NCBI GenBank assembly: GCA_013349405.1
Contig: DUZS01000025.1
Coordinates: 1-54,464 of the forward strand
DNA from: Desulfuromonadales bacterium
GTDB lineage: Bacteria; Desulfobacterota; Desulfuromonadia; Geobacterales; Pseudopelobacteraceae
Reading direction: 5' to 3'
Length of the DNA stretch: 54,464 nucleotides
Shown here: positions 52,557 to 54,464 of the stretch, in pieces
Layout of the letters: each line of letters begins with the position of its first letter
How positions within the stretch are numbered: the first letter of the stretch is position 1
Translations under genes and position numbers: made by a program
The notes under the pieces: model-generated
What the model was told of the DNA's origin: nothing
Seen by the model: the letters and a program-made list of their open reading frames with translations, nothing else
Database searches by the model: none

Positions 52557-53813
52557 TCACTCTCCTGTATCTGCAGATAGGGTGTCTTTGGAAAAGGTAA
52601 AAAGCAGAATAGCACCGGCAAGTCCGCAAAACGGGTAGAAGAAGGCGTGGTGATATGCCGTTGCAGAGTAACTGCCGGACGCATGCGGAAACCTATCAAG
52701 GATGATGCCGACGAGCAGTTGAATAACAGCCACCCCTGATACCACAAAGAAATTAAGCGTGCTCAGAGCCGTCCCTGCAATAGCATGCGGAAACATTTCC
52801 CTGACCATGGGATATATTGTTATGCCGGTTGAAACAGTAAAACCGAGAACTGAAAACAGTACTTTCAATGTTGCCGGAGAAAAGTTTTCCGCCGGACCAA
52901 GCAGCAGCAACAGCAGGGAAAGTGCTATGCTCTGGCCGATCAATAACGTTTTTTTACGGGATTTTAGTAGATGGGTCGAAATTTTCCCGACACAGAGACA
53001 CCCGACTATGAAGCCCCCTGCAGAACAGAACAGGACGTTTCCCGCTGAGGACCTGCTTGCATGGAACACGTCCATGAGATAGGGACCACCCCATAGGCTT
53101 TGAATCAGCATAAAATTCCCGTAGTAGCAAAAACCGAGCATTCCAAGCAGCCAGAACGATGGATATCCTAACACAGCACGAAGGCCGCCAAGCGCAGAAG
53201 TTCGCACAGATGCGTCGTCATCATACTGTGCATCTGTGTCCGCTGATCTGTTTTGCACAGAAGTGTCGGTGGCGACAGTATATACCAGGATGGTAGCACA
53301 AATCTGAGCGAGCGCCGCGACAAGCAGTGCACTCCTCCATCCGAACGCTGAAACAACGGCGGCAAGCGGGGCGGTTGCTAAAAGGTTTCCCAGATTGCCG
53401 ATTGCCATGATGAATCCGGCTATGGTCGCAAACTCCTCCCGTGTAAACCAATTGGTGAAGATTTTCAGTGCTCCCATCAGTACGCAGGAGGTCCCGATTC
53501 CAAGCAGAACCCGGCCGGCAAGTGCCGTGTAATATCCGGGAGCCAAAGCAAACAGGATGACTCCTGCTGTAGATACGATTCCAAGAATGCTGACGATAAT
53601 TCTGCCGCCAAAGCGGTCCAGTAATACACCGAGCGGGATCTGGGCAAGGGCGTACACGATGAAAAAGACGCTCGACAGTGTTCCCAACCGGGTTGCCGTC
53701 AGGTTAAAGTCAGTGGAGATGTCCCGGGCAACCACAGCCATGGAAACCCTGAAAAAGAGCGCCATTACGTACAGGAAGGAGAGAACTGAGAATATTTTCC
53801 AGCGGATCGCCAT
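52557..53813 (-). CDS. MFS transporter
   Basis: A 418-residue protein with about 12 membrane segments. Conserved loop 2-3 motif is GVLLDRFGGRIIV; the first helix region is FLYVMALFFRVSMAVVARDISTDFNLTATRLGTLSSVFFIVYALAQIPLG. This is an oxalate/formate or hexuronate-type (ACS) permease branch by eye; substrate unknown. Start near a weak RBS. First of a run with the small ORF, YkgJ and NudC genes. Confidence 0.9.
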   Translation of the reverse strand: MAIRWKIFSVLSFLYVMALFFRVSMAVVARDISTDFNLTATRLGTLSSVFFIVYALAQIPLGVLLDRFGGRIIVSILGIVSTAGVILFALAPGYYTALAGRVLLGIGTSCVLMGALKIFTNWFTREEFATIAGFIMAIGNLGNLLATAPLAAVVSAFGWRSALLVAALAQICATILVYTVATDTSVQNRSADTDAQYDDDASVRTSALGGLRAVLGYPSFWLLGMLGFCYYGNFMLIQSLWGGPYLMDVFHASRSSAGNVLFCSAGGFIVGCLCVGKISTHLLKSRKKTLLIGQSIALSLLLLLLGPAENFSPATLKVLFSVLGFTVSTGITIYPMVREMFPHAIAGTALSTLNFFVVSGVAVIQLLVGIILDRFPHASGSYSATAYHHAFFYPFCGLAGAILLFTFSKDTLSADTGE

Positions 53814-53868
53814 TACTTACCTTTGCAAGAGCCGGTCGCATGTCTAAAACGGCAGCAACGGCTCTCTA

Positions 53869-54464
53869 TCACGGGAATTTCAGCAGCAGGCTGCCACTAT
53901 TGTCAAATATTACTGCATGAGGTGAATTATCAATTTTAAAATCCGGCCGGGTTTCGAGCTCACCCAGCAGCGCTTCAGAGACAAAGCACTCCGTCAGGAA
54001 CAGGGTATTGCGTATAATGACGATGCGCAACTTGTCAGGTGTAATAGAGGAGAGACTGAACAGCGCCGCTTCCATCAGTTTCTCTTCCGTGTCAAAATAC
54101 ATCGGTATCGCGGCTCGTGTTACAAAGGTGCTTGTCAGACAGTTGAGATACGTAGCCTGACGGTCTATCCTGTTCACTAGTTTCCGGGTAGTAAAATCAG
54201 CCAGGCCAAGACCAGATGCATTGCCGTGGGATTCCTCCGACAGACCAAGTACAGCGATTCTTTTGATTGAAGGTTCTTCAGGTTCGGGAACGCCGTGAAT
54301 CCGTACTCTGCCGATTATATTCGTATCCATGCCGGTGCCGCTGAAATTCTTGCCGATCTCCTGCACAATGAGCAAATCTATGGCGTCAAACGGCAGTGAG
54401 GGCATCAGCACCTTGGAGTATTGAAGCAGTTCACCTTCCTGTACAATCAGGTGCTCTCGATCAA
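53869..54464 (-). CDS. LarA/DUF2088-like protein, C-terminal part (5' end outside window)
   Basis: The frame is open to the window edge, so only about 198 residues are visible; a GTG at 54411 would give 180. Visible motifs: LLQYSKVLMPSLPFDAIDLLIVQEIGKNFSGTGMDTNIIGRV, and GLADFTTRKLVNRIDRQATYLNCLTSTFVTRAAIPMYFDTEEKLMEAAL. This looks like the C-terminal portion of LarA-like lactate racemase-domain proteins, but the nickel-pincer and catalytic histidine regions would be outside. It ends 56 bases downstream of the MFS start. Confidence 0.6.
   Translation of the reverse strand, partial: DREHLIVQEGELLQYSKVLMPSLPFDAIDLLIVQEIGKNFSGTGMDTNIIGRVRIHGVPEPEEPSIKRIAVLGLSEESHGNASGLGLADFTTRKLVNRIDRQATYLNCLTSTFVTRAAIPMYFDTEEKLMEAALFSLSSITPDKLRIVIIRNTLFLTECFVSEALLGELETRPDFKIDNSPHAVIFDNSGSLLLKFP

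Overview
The window looks like chromosome from an anaerobic, Geobacter-like member of the Desulfuromonadia (formerly Deltaproteobacteria). This rests on gene content, not a database match: a pyrR-pyrB-pyrC-carA-carB-greA order, a type I-beta DAHP synthase, a tungsten/molybdenum aldehyde ferredoxin oxidoreductase (AOR), sigma-54 control of catabolic genes, DUF1858 and YkgJ proteins, and small proteins with an ADxVxISxQAL motif.

Layout. 1-4600: the end of a receiver domain (+), meeting a minus-strand MoxR / DUF58 / transglutaminase (TgpA-like) cluster. 4600-23100: pyrimidine biosynthesis on the minus strand (pyrR, pyrB, pyrC, carA, then carB, greA, DUF1858). It starts with a PyrR-type RNA attenuator and is split between carA and carB by about 9 kb of accessory genes. 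These are two HEPN/MNT modules, a BrnT/antitoxin pair, DUF4160/DUF2442, an Uma2 nuclease, a SWIM-SNF2 helicase, a retropepsin-like protein and small antitoxin-like ORFs, all in the operon's orientation. carB carries an in-frame palindromic repeat. 22089-24928: aroF, preceded by an apparent leader-peptide attenuator rich in Phe/Tyr/Trp codons, and divergent from trpE.

24900-34900: a minus-strand block with a porin-like outer-membrane protein, a PAS/AAA+/Fis sigma-54 activator, a large NAD-type glutamate dehydrogenase, and a YbbA-YbbP-TesA-like ABC transporter/esterase set. 35200-38200 (+): GABA aminotransferase, a MoaD/ThiS-like sulfur carrier, an EamA transporter and a PNPOx-family protein. 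38200-48200 (-): an apparent long operon of AOR, a four-cluster ferredoxin subunit, putrescine aminotransferase, PotA-B-C-D, a saccharopine/lysine-dehydrogenase-like enzyme and an EamA transporter. 48600 to the end: quinone oxidoreductase, two small motif-sharing proteins, NudC-like Nudix, YkgJ, an MFS permease and a partial LarA-like protein.

The most interesting part is 28.8-48.3 kb. Three near-identical sigma-54 promoters (TGGCACG-N3-TGTGCT) precede the AOR operon, the porin and the glutamate dehydrogenase, and a sigma-54 activator lies among them. Together the genes suggest anaerobic polyamine use: uptake by PotABCD, transamination by PatA, oxidation of 4-aminobutanal by a ferredoxin-reducing AOR instead of an NAD-linked dehydrogenase, transamination of GABA by GabT, and glutamate recycling by the dehydrogenase. 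The enzyme families are read from sequence; the pathway is inference.
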